Below are positions 29,476 to 42,027 of a stretch of 64,000 nt of DNA, piece by piece. The notes beneath the pieces are model-generated. The model was not told the DNA's origin. It made no database searches and saw only the letters and a list, made by a program, of their open reading frames with translations. Within the stretch, counting starts at the first letter, position 1. Each line of letters starts with the position of its first letter. Made by a program: the position numbers and the translations under genes. Origin of the DNA: Magnolia sinica (Eukaryota > Streptophyta > Magnoliopsida > Magnoliales > Magnoliaceae); the NCBI RefSeq assembly GCF_029962835.1, contig NC_080574.1:28432001-28496000 (forward strand), read 5' to 3'.

Positions 29476-31484
29476 TTGGTGACACCAGCAGACAAATGTG
29501 GCACACCACGCAGTCTGCTTTCACCCCTTGGTTGCCTCTTGACTGACTAGGGCATCATTCAACCTGTCTTAATTGGCTATGTGCTGTTGTATGCGCAAGC
29601 AGTTGCCTTCACTTTTATGCAGATAGGGTATATAGTTGACTCAAATGTAAAGATGTATTTGTTTTTTGAGTTGTCATTGATTAAATAAAGTTTAAAATCT
29701 GATACCGGCTAGAAATAGTAAAATCGTTTAAAGGTTAGGAATCATAAAATTCATCAACTCAAGTTACTCTCATAGTGGGACTGTATTCACAAATTCTGAA
29801 TAAGAGTCTTGTTTATGGAAGAGTAAGGGTTAGAGACACCCTTTTCTAGCTACTCACAGTCTCCGGTCTTTATTTTACAAATTTTTATATTTTTTTAGAG
29901 ATTTAGTAGAGTTTCAACATCATATACTTATCCGTGCTTCACGGTGTTAAGACTCTAGAGTAGGAAAAACTGAGAGAGAGAGAGAGAGAGAGTACAACTG
30001 GGACTTATTATACAAGGTTTAAAACCTCGTATAGGCAAAATAAAATAGAAAGAAAAATAAAATAGAGAAAAAGTTGCATGATATATGTGTGTGCACGCGC
30101 TTTTGATGCATCCGAATGTTTGAACTAAAATTCAAATTGATTTAGATGTGAGAAGGAAGTAGGATAGCCAACACCCTTTTTTTTTGTGAAAAGATAATCA
30201 AATATCCTTGACTCCAACCACAGTCTTTGACTTTATTAGCTTTGCTTATAAGTCGGGCAGGACCTCAGCTCCAATCAAGAATCTTCCAGATAAGATCCAC
30301 CGGAACATCACTCTCTCACTTTCTCTTGTCTCGCTGTTTTACGGTCTGCCAAATAACAATGGTTGAATTGAATTTATAAGCGAAAATAATCAGCGATCGT
30401 TTGGTTGATGCTGAACACTTGCAAAAACTTGCCATGCAAGATTTCTCAAAGAGCATCTACATTTTCATGCAAAAAAAAAAAAAAAGTGGGGCCAAGTGTC
30501 TATCCGCCAATGATTAGCCGATAGTTCACGTGGCACTCTAAAATGGATCCCTCACCACTTGGGGCACGAAAAACGAAAGCAGAGATGATGATGTCACTCT
30601 CTTCAAGAGCTTATTGTTTTATTTTATTTTTTTTTCGATCTAATCCATTGGTTGCGCTCAGGAGATGTCGGGAATCCTTATTGTGTGACTCGTTTAGATT
30701 TGCAATGTTTTAGTCTTTAGATAAAGACAATTTTAGGGTGTTAATCATGATTCTCAGAGTGTCTAAATGATCAGCTAGGATTTAATTTGTGAAGTTCTAG
30801 ATTTGTCGATCCGGTCTATCAGTTGTTTGTGCAATGTGCCAGGAGTATTGCGCATTTAATCAATTGGCTAATTTTATCAAAGTTCAGCCAAAGCCATAAA
30901 GGTAATTTAATTCCATCTTGGACGAGGTATCTACTCTAGCGGTGACATTTATTTATATCAATTTAAAAAAACGTCCAAATTGTTGGACCCAAATGTACCA
31001 TCAAACTGATGGGACAACCCAAATATCAGTTATTGCGTTTGGAGTAATATATTCACCGTAAATCCCAAGAATGGTATTGATGGAAAATTCAGATCGCATC
31101 ACATATCAATCTGCAATCAGTTGGTGTGGCACACCTGAGTTTTGGAATGGCCCCATTTCTGGCATGTCTATTCCCCCTGGTGGGACGCCCTGGATGAATG
31201 GGTTGGATGGCATATGGACAACACAGTGGATATTCCATATTACATTTTACTAGTTATGGGGGCCACCACTCACGCCCAATTTCCCCCACCGATCCCTTTG
31301 TTGTTGTCCAGCTGAGTAACGGGTCAGGTTTCCATCTAAGCCTAACATGTGGGTGCAAATCTATTGAACTGATTTGATGGGAGTCTCACATCACGGTGGG
31401 CCCACACAGCTCAGATGTATGGTAATTAAGGGAGCGGATAAAATGAGACCCCCGACACACCCAAGAAGGTGCGACCCTTACCAC
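29476..31484. other. Intergenic
   Basis: (GA)n microsatellite near 29970-29991 and AT-rich DNA. 31108-31420 holds short MITE fragments (GGTGTGGCACACC, GGTGGGCCCAC). No gene supported. Confidence 0.4.
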
Positions 31485-31910
31485 AGGGCCTACCTTGATG
31501 TATGTATTCTGTATCCATGCGGTCCATCCGTTTTTCCATATCATTTTAGGGCATTATCCTAAAAATGAAATAGATCCAATTATCAAGTGGACCATACTTA
31601 GGAAACAGTCGTGATTGATGATTAACGGGCTACGAAAGTTTTGGATCAAGCTGATATTTGTTTTTTCCCATCATCTAAGCTTACGTGACCTTATCAACGG
31701 ATTCGATGACAAATAAGCACTACCAAAACATTAAGGTGTACCCTGACAAGTTTTTAATGGTAAGGCTATTAATTACGACTGCTTCCTATGGTATGGTCCA
31801 CTTGATTATTGGATCTGCTTCATTTTTGGGATAATGCTCTAAAATGATCTGGAAAATGGATGGACGGTGTGGATACAGAAGAAATATATCAAGGTGGGCC
31901 CCCCATTAAG
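31485..31910. mobile_element. MITE of the GTGGGCC-end family
   Basis: GGGCCTACCTTGATGTATG at the left; ATATATCAAGGTGGGCCCCCC at the right. Internal phrases match sister copies in both arms. Confidence 0.65.
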
Positions 31911-32091
31911 GGCCGTACCTTCTCGTGTGAGGCCGGCGTCTCACCGAATCCACTCCCGGTAATTAATCCACCTACGAGTGTATACGATCATTCTCATGTT
32001 TCTAGCTGGGCGGTTGGGATTGTCAAGCAGCGAAATCCACGGCATGTGGAACGCGGATTAGCTGCCACTCCGGATCCAGCCAGATGGGTGC

Positions 32092-33090
32092 GGACGCGGA
32101 TTTCCTGCAAATGCCTTTCACAATAAGTTTCCGCGTTTTGAATCCAGGTGGGGCCGCCGTGATGCTTTTGAGAAATTCACTCCGTCCATCCTTTTTTGGA
32201 GCTCATTTTATGACGTGAAGGAAAAAGTGAGCCGGATCCAATACTCAAGTGGGCCGAAAACGTGAGGATTGAACGTCCATAGTTGAAATATTAGTAAGGT
32301 CGTCAAAGTTTTGGATCAGTCTAGTACTATATTTGTGTTCTCAGCTCAATATGAGGTTATGAACGGTATGGGTGGCATGTAAACATCACTGTTGATCTAG
32401 GGAGGTTTCAATGATAGAAAATTTTTTACCCACCTTTTCTTTCAGTGCAGCCCACTTGAATCTCGTGTCATGTTCAATTTTTCTTTTAAATTCTAAAATA
32501 AGCTAACAAAATGGATGGACGGAGTGGATTTCTCAAACACATAATAGTGGCCCACCTAAGGGATGCAGATTGCGTCCTACCCCGTCCGGACAGTTTTACC
32601 GTCCAAGCAGGGCTATGTGGGGCCGAAGTGATGTAAGTATTTTATCCATGCCGTTAATCCCTTTTATAAAATAACGAGGCAGGTCCACAGCTCCAGTGGA
32701 CCACACCAAATAAAGTTGCAGTGATAATGACACACCGTTGAAAACCTTTTGGTGGCCACTGTGATGTTTTTTTACCATCCAACCTATTAATAAGGTCATG
32801 TAGACGTGGATGAAGTGAAAACACAAATATAAGCTCGATCCGAAACTTCTCCAGCTCCCAAGAACTTTTTAATGGTAGACATTCAATCCCCGATTTATGG
32901 TCCACTTAAGACTTTTACCTGTCTAATATTTTTCACAATGTCTTAAAATGATCCGAGAAAAACGATTAACGGTATGGATAAAACACTTACATCACTGTAG
33001 GCTCCACAGAGCCCTCCCCGAACGGTTTAGAACGCAATCCGCGTCCCGCCAATGTTTCCACCGAACGCCTTTGGCAAGAAATCCGCGTCC
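32092..33090. mobile_element. Mutator-like MITE interrupted by a second MITE
   Basis: Outer termini GGACGCGGATTTCCTGC (32092) and, reversed from 33090, GGACGCGGATTTCTTGCC. Interrupted at 32560-33047 by another MITE. The flanks share TGGGTG, consistent with an imperfect target duplication of about 9 bp, though not a clean match. The long inverted ends and ~9-bp duplication suggest a Mutator-like origin. Confidence 0.65.
32560..33047. mobile_element. MITE nested inside 32092-33090
   Basis: Termini GGGATGCAGATTGCGTCCTA and (reverse) GGGACGCGGATTGCGTTCTA form a good inverted repeat. The interior has the usual GTGGACCACACC, GAAAACCTTTTGGTGG and CTTAAAATGATCC phrases. Confidence 0.7.
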
Positions 33091-33094
33091 ATTG

Positions 33095-33520
33095 GGTGAC
33101 GTGGGCCTACATTGATGTGTGTTGTATATCAATGCCGTCCGTACGTTTTTCCTGCCTATTTCATGACATGGTATAGAAAATGAAGCAGATAAAAATATCT
33201 GGTGGATGCATTGAATTCAAACCATTAAAAGATTCATGGGGCACAAAAGTTTTAGATAAGTTACTATATGTATTTTCCCACCAGCCAGGTCTGTGTGACT
33301 TTATTATATGGTTGGATGGAAAATAAACATTATGGTGGACCCTATTAGGTTTTTAATGGCAGATGTCAATGAGCAATGTTTCCTGTGGTGTAGTTCACCA
33401 GAGATTTGTACATGTTTCATTTTTGAGACCATATCCTAAAATAAATTGTCGAAATAGATGGACCGCGTGGATATACAAATCATATGTCAATTTGGTCCCC
33501 ACAGTCAGGGTCGCCTCAAG
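33095..33520. mobile_element. MITE of the GTGGGCC-end family
   Basis: GACGTGGGCCTACATTGATG at the left; GTCAATTTGGTCCCCAC at the right, with matching arms. Diverged. Confidence 0.55.
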
Positions 33521-35275
33521 AATCTTTTAATGTGATAGTATATTAAATGAATTGGAGCCGTCCGTTGGTCGGCTCTGTCCCATATAAGCGCTTGTAAACC
33601 ATGCCACTGGCGCAGTCTGTCATAAACTCCTGGCAGTCCAGTGAGTGGAAGTTTCTTCTTTTGGTTGTGTGTCCGTTGACCATTTTTGTTTGTTCCGAAT
33701 CACAGACATCCATATTAGGCCCACCAGATGAAGAATCTGGATCCATTGGCCGTTAGATAATGCAAAAAAGGAAAACTAATCCATTCCCGGGCAGCGTATA
33801 ACCCTTAGCATCCGGAAACTGTATACCTGGCATACATTAATTCAAATTAAACCCACCAACTTGTGGGACCCACCGTCACTACGGCATGGTCCCAAAATCA
33901 GATTGCTTGAACAATCCTGACCTTTGATCTGTAGATACTTGTTTGTTGAAATAGAACCATTGGATCTTTTCGTTATTAACCGTCCACATTCTCATCCATT
34001 ATCCCAATCATGTAACTCCTAACTAATCTCTCTGGGCCTGTGTATCATCATCATACTTTGTCAGAGCATCAAAGCTTACCTCCACGTCAAACATAGGGTT
34101 GTCAATTGGTACCGGAACATGGTAACGATGAACTTCACTCACTCAAAACGTGTACGGGTCCTATTCGGTTACGACATTTAAATCGGGTCCGTATCCAAAT
34201 TTTATAAAATTTAAGGATTCGTCCCGTACCCGATTAATATCATTTATATTTCTTGTATTTTAGAAGTTGAATAAGACATTAATGCTATAAATGGGGTCCG
34301 GCCTCGATGTCTAACTTCGCGTGGATGAGATTCACACCGTCCATCAGGTGCGGCACACTGTATTTGGACCACTACACAAAAATTAGGCCAATTCACAAAC
34401 CATGTGGTCTACTCCAGATGGAATAGTTGAGATTGGGATTTCTACTATTAATTTTGCGTAGGGCCCATGAATCAAAGGACCAGTTTGATTTTTAAAATTT
34501 TACTTAGCAATATTGGGATTTACAGTTTAGCCGGTTTTGATTTTAGTTGGTTAATTGTAATGTACATTCTGTGACTGCCAGTGTATCATGTGCCATACCC
34601 TTCCAGAGTATCAGGTAGCTCGTGGAGTTATGTCAGAAGAAAAAATGGCTAAGGGTGACGGAAAAATGAACAAAGTGGAGTCTGTTGATAATCAAATTAC
34701 TAAAGCTGCATATGACACTTGATACGCAGGCACTCATACATTGTGCACGTGGCATATTGTGGAATCAATTGGCGCTAATTCACAATCCCAATATTATATT
34801 GTTCAAACATTCATAATCTCTGATTCCTGAAAACTTTACCGTGGAAATATGAGCGGTTGATTTTTTTTCCATTTTTAATTGTCCATTAAATGCCCACCAA
34901 TCTGATATCCACATGGTCAGATGAGTGTTATTATTGGTGCATAGCACATTTTAGTTAGGAACTATAATTTAGACGGTTCAATTTGAATTAGCTATATGCT
35001 AGTTATGCATTTTCTGAGTTATTCTTAAGTGCATGTGTACCGTTTATCATACCGAGTAGAGTACTTTTGTCAAAGATGAAGCCGTAAAAAATTACCACTG
35101 TAGATGCGTCCGTATTATGCCTTTTTTTTTTTTTCTTTTTTTTTTAAATCATAAAAAGTTTAAATTGTACTGTAGAGCAACTGAAAAAAGTAAGAATATT
35201 TTTATCCTTTTAGATTCATCTGTACAACTAAATAATCTAGCTTGATAATTAAGGTTTTTCCGGGTTGAATGAAAA
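33521..35275. other. Intergenic with hAT fragment
   Basis: At 34093 TAGGGTTGTCAATTGGTACC looks like a hAT terminus, and the following ~170 bp are rich in GGTCC/CCCGTACCCG motifs. No partner end was found. The rest is unremarkable; a T-run lies near 35121-35145. Confidence 0.4.
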
Positions 35276-35720
35276 AACGAAGGCAGTCCGCCGGGTCCAC
35301 GCTACTATCTCTCCATTGGACGTGAAAGAGTGCCCGGTGGCTGTGTTGATGTAGCAAAGTTTTGTGAGCCACAGCATGATATATGTATAATATCCACACT
35401 ATCTATATTTTTTACGAGATCATTTCCGACTATAAATCAAGAAATGAGGCTGATCCAAGCTCAAATAGACTAACCTCGGAAAAGCTGACGATTGAACGCT
35501 TACTATTGAAAACTTCTTAGGAAAACAGAAGTTTTGGATCAATCCGATATTTGTGTTTTCCTTTTATGAAGCTATGTGTGTCCTTATGAACATGTAGGAT
35601 GACAAATAAACATCAAGTGGTACCTAGAAAGGTTTCGCGAGTGAAGCCACTGTCCCACTGCTTTACGTGATTATGCCATGTCAACAAACCACCGAAGTGG
35701 GCCACACCAGACAGTCCGCG
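35276..35720. mobile_element. MITE of the GTGGGCC-end family, diverged
   Basis: GGCAGTCCGC near 35282 and ACAGTCCGCG near 35713 resemble the CGGAC-type termini of this family. Internal GAACGCTTACTATTGAAAACT and AGTTTTGGATCAATCC match other copies. Confidence 0.45.
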
Positions 35721-37305
35721 TTACGATTGCCACGGCTCTTGGACAGCCTGTCTGAAAAATCAATAGCTATAGATATGAGGCGCAATGGGCACACGACGTA
35801 ACACCGATCCGATAAAATCCGGGCGTATGACGTAATATGTGGTACCCGGACCCGGTGGGACCCGAGCCGATTTGATGCCAGTCTGTCCGGGCCCGAGTCT
35901 ATGACAGCCGAGTCAAACGACATTGATTTGGAAGACGGAGGAGAGTTTTATTTTAATTTCGCGATATAATAAGACACCAGCTTTACTAAGCCACACGTGT
36001 ACAAGTCAGAACGCACGCCCCAATAGCATTGCACATACGTGAAATACCCAATCCACCAATCATGCAGACGCAACGGTGTAGATTCTACTGCCTGAAAGAT
36101 GAAGGTGGTCCACTCAGTAGCTGTGCCAGATGTGTTAGAAACCTGGCAAATTTCTTTTACAAACGTACATTTGTTCAGTTAATTGTGGCCCACCTGATTA
36201 GTGTTCTGATCCTATTCTACGAAGAGGCAATCTACATAGTGGTACCCTTCTGATTTAATGGCTCGGATACTGCACATGTCTACCACACTGGCATATGTGG
36301 TGGGGCGTGCATTAACTGACCTGCACACGCGTGCGGGCTTCTGCAAAGGTAAATCTCAATGGATAAGATACATATAAATAATATGATAGATAAGAATGTT
36401 TTAGAATGCAGGTACATGTAGGGATATTTTGGTCATTTCGGGAGTAAAAAAAGCGGGAAGAATGTAAAAAGGGCAAAGCAGTTATTGCAGGGAATCTGTT
36501 TGTTCGCCCACTCAGCCACCAAATCGGTGGTTCACCCAAATCTCTGCTGTACATGTGGCAGGTACGGTGATCAGAACCATTCATTACGTGGCCCCACCGA
36601 AGATGCTCTTTTTTAGGTCAGGGCATTTTGGTCTTTTGGCAAGCGGAAACAGTAAAGGGCGTTTATCATGAAAATGCTAATCACACACGTGCAGACTTGG
36701 AAATGTATTGGATATCAGGCCATGTACAAGGTACGTATCTGTTGGGACATGCATCTCCCAAGTGGACCACACCTGGGACTTTCTTTCTGACCATCCATTT
36801 TCCTCTGGATGGTGAAGCCCATCTGGCTACTGGATTTGTCATATCTACGGTCCGAGGAATTTCAGTAGTTTGCCCTACCTAATCATTGACCTGGATCTCG
36901 TACAGGCACGCCACGTTGGCAACTGTGCCGCGATTCACTTCTTCCATTTGTCGTCGTGCGAATCACCGTAGTATTCCTCGGTCGTGAAACTCTTGAAAAT
37001 GTCCACCTCTTCTCATGAAATCACGACATTGCCACTGATTTGAGGGGCTTCATGGTGCATTGATATATTTTCAGCTGATCAACGCACCTCTTCACGAGGT
37101 CCCACGTGCAAAAACGGTACTTGAGTAGAATAGGTGGGCCCCACCATGTAGATGGCTTGGGCCCAAAAATCAGGCCAGCGTACTCATCGGGTACGCACTA
37201 GCATGTTGATTGTGGATTTCTTACACAGCTTCTTCAAAAACCAGTCAATGGTTTCGCATGCGGAACGCCTACAATGAGTTGAGTAGACCTGACTTTTGGT
37301 TTTGA
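35721..37305. other. Intergenic, MITE fragments
   Basis: Short GTGGGCCCCACCATG and AAGTGGACCACACC fragments near 36760 and 37136. No gene supported. Confidence 0.4.
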
Positions 37306-37850
37306 TTATCTATACGATGGGCCCACCTGATGCACGGCTGGGATGTTAAACAAGAAATATGTTCTGTCATTAAGCTACGTGCGACCTCATGAAAAGGATA
37401 TCAATGTGTATACAAGCACGAAAGTTGGTCTCATATTTCGGTGGACGTGAATTTCCCAGAGCTTGAAAGGGACAAGTAAGGAAATGCAATGTGTGTAACA
37501 TTCATTCTATACATCACTTCGAAAAATAAAGGCAGTCCAAAACTCATTAGCCATGTTGAAAAAAAAAAAAGTGAGACAGGACATCCATAAGTAAAACCTT
37601 CCTAGGTCATGCTTATATTTGATTTTTGACTTCATCTTAGAGATATAACTTATGAATAGGTTGGATGCAATATAAACACCGTGGTGGGCCTAGGAAGGTT
37701 TCAATGGCGGGCATTTCCATCCCCAATGTTCCCTATGGTGTGGATCTCAGTGATTTTTAGACTAATATATAATTTTTTTTTTAAAAAAAAGTCAGGAAAA
37801 ATGATGGATGGGGTGGATGTCACACACCAGTGGTGGCCCACAGATTTTTA
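37306..37850. mobile_element. MITE of the GTGGGCC-end family, diverged
   Basis: GGGCCCACCTGATGCACGG at the left and GGATGGGGTGGATGTCACAC at the right. The interior has GGTTGGATGCAATATAAACAC and GGTGGGCCTAGGAAGG. Confidence 0.5.
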
Positions 37851-39049
37851 CTTTTTTTGTGCGGGCTCCTCTTGATGTTGCAGCGAATTTGTGCCCTATT
37901 TTGGTAAGAGATATGATGAGCTTTATGAGAAGGTGGACCACCTAGTTTTAGGCCGACCATGGATTTTTGGGTCACTAGGAAGTAGTCTAGACACCGAATG
38001 CCTCTTGCTTGGAAGTGTGGGTTGCCAAAAAAAAAAAAAAACCCATGCCAAATAGTTTGCCTGATTGGGTGGTCTCATTTCTACTGCCTGGTGACTAAAT
38101 CACCAGGTATATCTCTTGTGACCCAATATGAGATGATTTTGATTGGATCATGCGCCATTGTTAGAGATGAGCCTAACCAAACACTTGACCAAATAACTTT
38201 TAAACATGTGCCCCATTCGTGATTGTGGCACTTATTCTAATTAAATCCAGCCGCAACAAACAATTTACTTCCACAATTAACATTCTTCAAAGGATGTCGA
38301 TTGCCTACTCAGGTCACTAGGGATGAACTGACGTAGTAGAATTTGATTGCGTCATGTGCTGCTATCAAGATGAGGTATAGACAAAGTATTCTTGAAAGGA
38401 ATGGGAATTTCTAAGTATCAGGCCACCAGGACCCAACTTTATAGAGATCATTATGATGTATGTGCTGCATTTTGTTGGTTCATTTTAAGGCGTGAGCTCC
38501 AAAATAAGACATCCAAAATCTAAGTGGAATGCCACTGTCCTATCATCATGGAGGTTGGTGGTGGCATGATCACCATGCAATCCACATCTCTCATTTTTCA
38601 GTTGAGTGCATACTCCATTGATCCCTTTCCTAATAGCTGCATAGAGGCCAATCCAATCCTATCATGCCACTTGAAAATGTCTTTATTTATTTCACTAATT
38701 ATCCAATAACTTACAAGGAATAGTGTCATAATTATGATTTTACCATCATCAAACAAATAAGAAAATTGTTGTGTATTTAATTAATAGATAAAAAATTTAT
38801 TATTATTATTATTATACCCTTTTAATGATATTATTGTAAAATCAAGAATTTATACAAAAACGCTACTTAATAATAATTTAACATTAAAATAATATAAAAT
38901 TATTATCATATGATAAACCAAACATGAATTTATTGCTAGTTATACAACAGCCAATTACAAATGTTATAACATAATCGCATATTTTCTTACTATTACTCAT
39001 GGTGCATGTATATAAAAATGGGAAATTGCCAGAGCAATCACTTAATGAT
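37851..39049. other. Intergenic
   Basis: 38420-38620 has weak MITE similarity and 38750-38900 is very AT-rich with an ATT microsatellite. No gene supported. Confidence 0.4.
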
Positions 39050-39480
39050 ATTGCTCTATGGGCATCACCATGATGTATTTGTTTTATCTCCACCCATGTG
39101 TTTATTTTGATAATTATTTTAGGAAATAAAAAATGAAGTAGATTAAGTCTCAAATAGACCACGCTACAAGAAAATAATGGTGATTAAAAGCTCGGTATTA
39201 AAATTTTCATGAGACTCGTTCGAATATTTATTTGCCATCCAACCCGTTAATTAAGTTACACATATCTAAATGATGGGAAAATAAGATATTAGGTGGTTCC
39301 AAAACTTTTGTGACCCCAGGAAGTATTTAATGGCGTGCATTCGATCATCACAATTTCAGTGGCATGGTCGAACTGAGATTTGAGTCTGCCTCAATTTTTG
39401 GATCATATCCTTAAATGAGCTTGGAAAATGGATGGACGGCGTGGATCAAACGTAGAGATCATGATGGGCCCAAAGATCAC
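39050..39480. mobile_element. MITE of the GTGGGCC-end family
   Basis: ATCACCATGATGTATTTG at the left; GATGGACGGCGTGGATCAAAC and ATGATGGGCCCA at the right. Confidence 0.6.
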
Positions 39481-40109
39481 CGTCCAGTAGCAGCGAGTCC
39501 CTACAAGAAGCGTAGTATGCATCCCCCTCCGATTTCCACCAACCATGTTTTACTCGGCCAACGGTTCTCATTGAGCCACGTGTGCTTTCAAATCGTGAGC
39601 ACTTTGAGTTATCTACACGCGATGTTGACATCAACGACAATGGCACGAGAGGTACTTTCTAACCGAGTCAGGGGTATTTTTGGCAAAACGGACAGCGCTC
39701 ATCACGCCGCTATCTGTCGTTTTGCACTGTATCGCAGCCGAATACAAGGTGAAGACTATGGTGATAGTTTGCCACCATTTCTTCAGTTGTTACATGGGGA
39801 TCATAATTCATAACCATGCAATTAGTCACTTTTCACATATGATGATTTATTGTAAGATGGTCACTGATCGAAATCAAATCCTAGGATCAAAATCAGATGG
39901 AAAAAATCACTCGTTAATTACGAATTTCGGCCTAAGCTCCATCCAAGCTCATGATTCGGACGGTCCAGATTGCACCAAACGTATGCTATCTCCAAAGTGG
40001 ATGGGAGACCACAACTTAAAATGCAACTCCGAACTCTCATCTAGCTCTAGCTCTACCTCATGTCTTAGACATGACTCCACCTATAGGAAACGGATTGGCT
40101 ACTGACCCT
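39481..40109. other. Intergenic
   Basis: Overlapping open frames on both strands but no recognisable protein. Treated as spacer between two MITEs. Confidence 0.35.
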
Positions 40110-40530
40110 GCCACTAGCCATGATGTATGTATTTCATCCATGCCGTCCACCCATTCTTCCGTATCATTTTATGGCATGAGCCCAAAAATGAGATTGATCC
40201 ATACCTCAAGTGGACCGCACGGTGTTGATTGAATGCCCACTGTTAAAAACTTCTTGGGTGACACAAAAACTTTGGATCAAGATGATTTTTTTCCCTTCAT
40301 CCAAGTCTATATGACATAATCAACAGATTAGATGTGAAATAACCATTACAGTGGGCCCTAGGAGGTTTTTAACGGTGGACATTCAATCACTACTGTTTCC
40401 CATGGTGTGGTCCACATGAGATTTATGTCTACCTCATTTTTTACAAAAATGCCTAAAATTACCTTTCAAAATGGATGGACGGCGTGGATAACACACATAC
40501 ATCATGGTGGGGTCCACATAGCACCGACCA
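40110..40530. mobile_element. MITE of the GTGGGCC-end family, well preserved
   Basis: CTAGCCATGATGTATGTATTTC at the left and ACATACATCATGGTGGGGTC at the right form the inverted ends. The middle shows every family phrase in order: CCGTCCACCCATT, CTCAAGTGGACC, TTGAATGCCCACTGTTAAAA, GGATCAAGATGA, GTGGGCCCTAGGAGG and ATGGATGGACGGCGTGG. Confidence 0.75.
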
Positions 40531-41239
40531 CTAGCCACCTGGCTTGTGGCAGCGTCACTATCCAAACCGCGTCCCTGGCTCAGCATCTCGTACGTGTACG
40601 GAATGAGGACCGTCCAAATCGTAACACACGGTGAATGGAGCATAGCTCAAAAATCAGCGGACGATCTTAACCATACCATTCGGTACTTCAATTTGACAAC
40701 TGGGCATACGTTATTGCAAGCTTCATTAAGACCACACACTCGTACAAGATTTTTAACGTACACTCCACATTTGTACCAGCGTGGCAGATTTGTACGAGAT
40801 CCAATCCATCCATCAGAGTGGTACCACTATGAATAGGCTCCTTCCAAAAAATCAGTTAGTTCCACTGGTCAGGTGGGCCAAATGTACCGTTGGGAAAAAC
40901 TTGATTGAAGGTTTCTTACCTGTCAAACACACACCTAATGAATGGACCATATTTACTTTTTAAAACATCAGCAAGTTCAGGCCTTGCTGATGGACGGTGT
41001 GGATATTGGGCCTGTTGGCTACCCTGGAGCACGTGATGGAGTGTGCATGACCAGTCTTGTACGCGTACTTAGCAAAATCTTGTTTTAACGGTATACTTTT
41101 GATGGCGATTAATTGGACGGCTATGATGCAGTGATTCGCACGAGTCACCGCCATCTTATACTTCTCACGATTTTACATCACGCGTGAGGGGAGATGATCC
41201 AATGCCACCAGGCGTTCCCACGCTTCCACATCGCCTGTG
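40531..41239. other. Intergenic, MITE-derived
   Basis: Fragments of GTGGGCC-type repeats around 40770-41000. No gene supported. Confidence 0.35.
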
Positions 41240-41640
41240 TGCGTGTTAGGTACATCGCCCACCCACAGCTACGTGAATGGGATTTATTGAGATCTAACCC
41301 ATCCATCAGGTACGCTGCCTCATGTTCACCGTAGAATCCAAAAATCATGACCATCCAAAACTCAGTAAGGCCACAACATAGGAAAGGTTGAGATGGGACG
41401 CCCACCATTAAGTTTTTGTAGGGCCCACTGTAGTGTCAATATGCCATCCAATCCATTCATATGATGTGTCTGATCGGGATGAAGAATTACTCAATAATCC
41501 AAAAGTCAGTGGGCCATACAAGTGAATTTAAAAGTTTTTAATTATAACTTTTATGTGGTGGCCCACTTGAGTGATGAATCAGCCTGATTTTTTAAGTCGA
41601 GGTTAAACGAGGGGCTATGCACCTGATGGATTGGTCAATC
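41240..41640. mobile_element. MITE, second subfamily
   Basis: AACCCATCCATCAGGTACG at the left and GCACCTGATGGATTGGTC at the right are inverted. The interior has GGGACGCCCACCATTAAG, AGGGCCCACTGTAGTG and GGTGGCCCACTTGAGTGATG. Related copies are at 36500-36890 and 60160-60600. Confidence 0.55.
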
Positions 41641-41689
41641 ACATGCATGTTAAGTCATTCCTCCCCGTTAGAGAAAGTGACGATTTAGC

Positions 41690-42027
41690 GGACGCGGCTT
41701 GCGTCCTACCCAGCCCGTGTCTGTGGGTGGGCTGCCTTCTCTCGTATCTCCCTAACCCTTCTCTCGTATCATTTTTAAGGTACGTGCATGAAAATGACCA
41801 AAGATGTCTCTTGCATTTATTACCACTTGCATTTAATGCTTTATGCGTTTATTGAAACCCAGCTTATTATTTGGTGTGATCCACTTGAGCGTTGAATCTG
41901 CATCAATTTTGTACATTCCTTACAATGGACGGCGTGGATTAACAGATACATTAAGGTGGTCCTACCCACACAACTGCCCGTTCGTGGCTAGACTGGCCCG
42001 GTAGGAAGCGCGCAGTCCGCGTCTCCC
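41690..42027. mobile_element. Mutator-like MITE, ~340 bp
   Basis: Terminus GGACGCGGCTTGCGTCCTAC at 41690 and, reversed from 42027, GGGAGACGCGGACTGCGCGC. Shares the ACGCGGAYTGCG core with 32560-33047. Confidence 0.55.

Noticed and set aside
36628-36882. 84-codon plus-strand frame
   Set aside because: Contains MITE phrases (AAGTGGACCACACC) and no protein motif.
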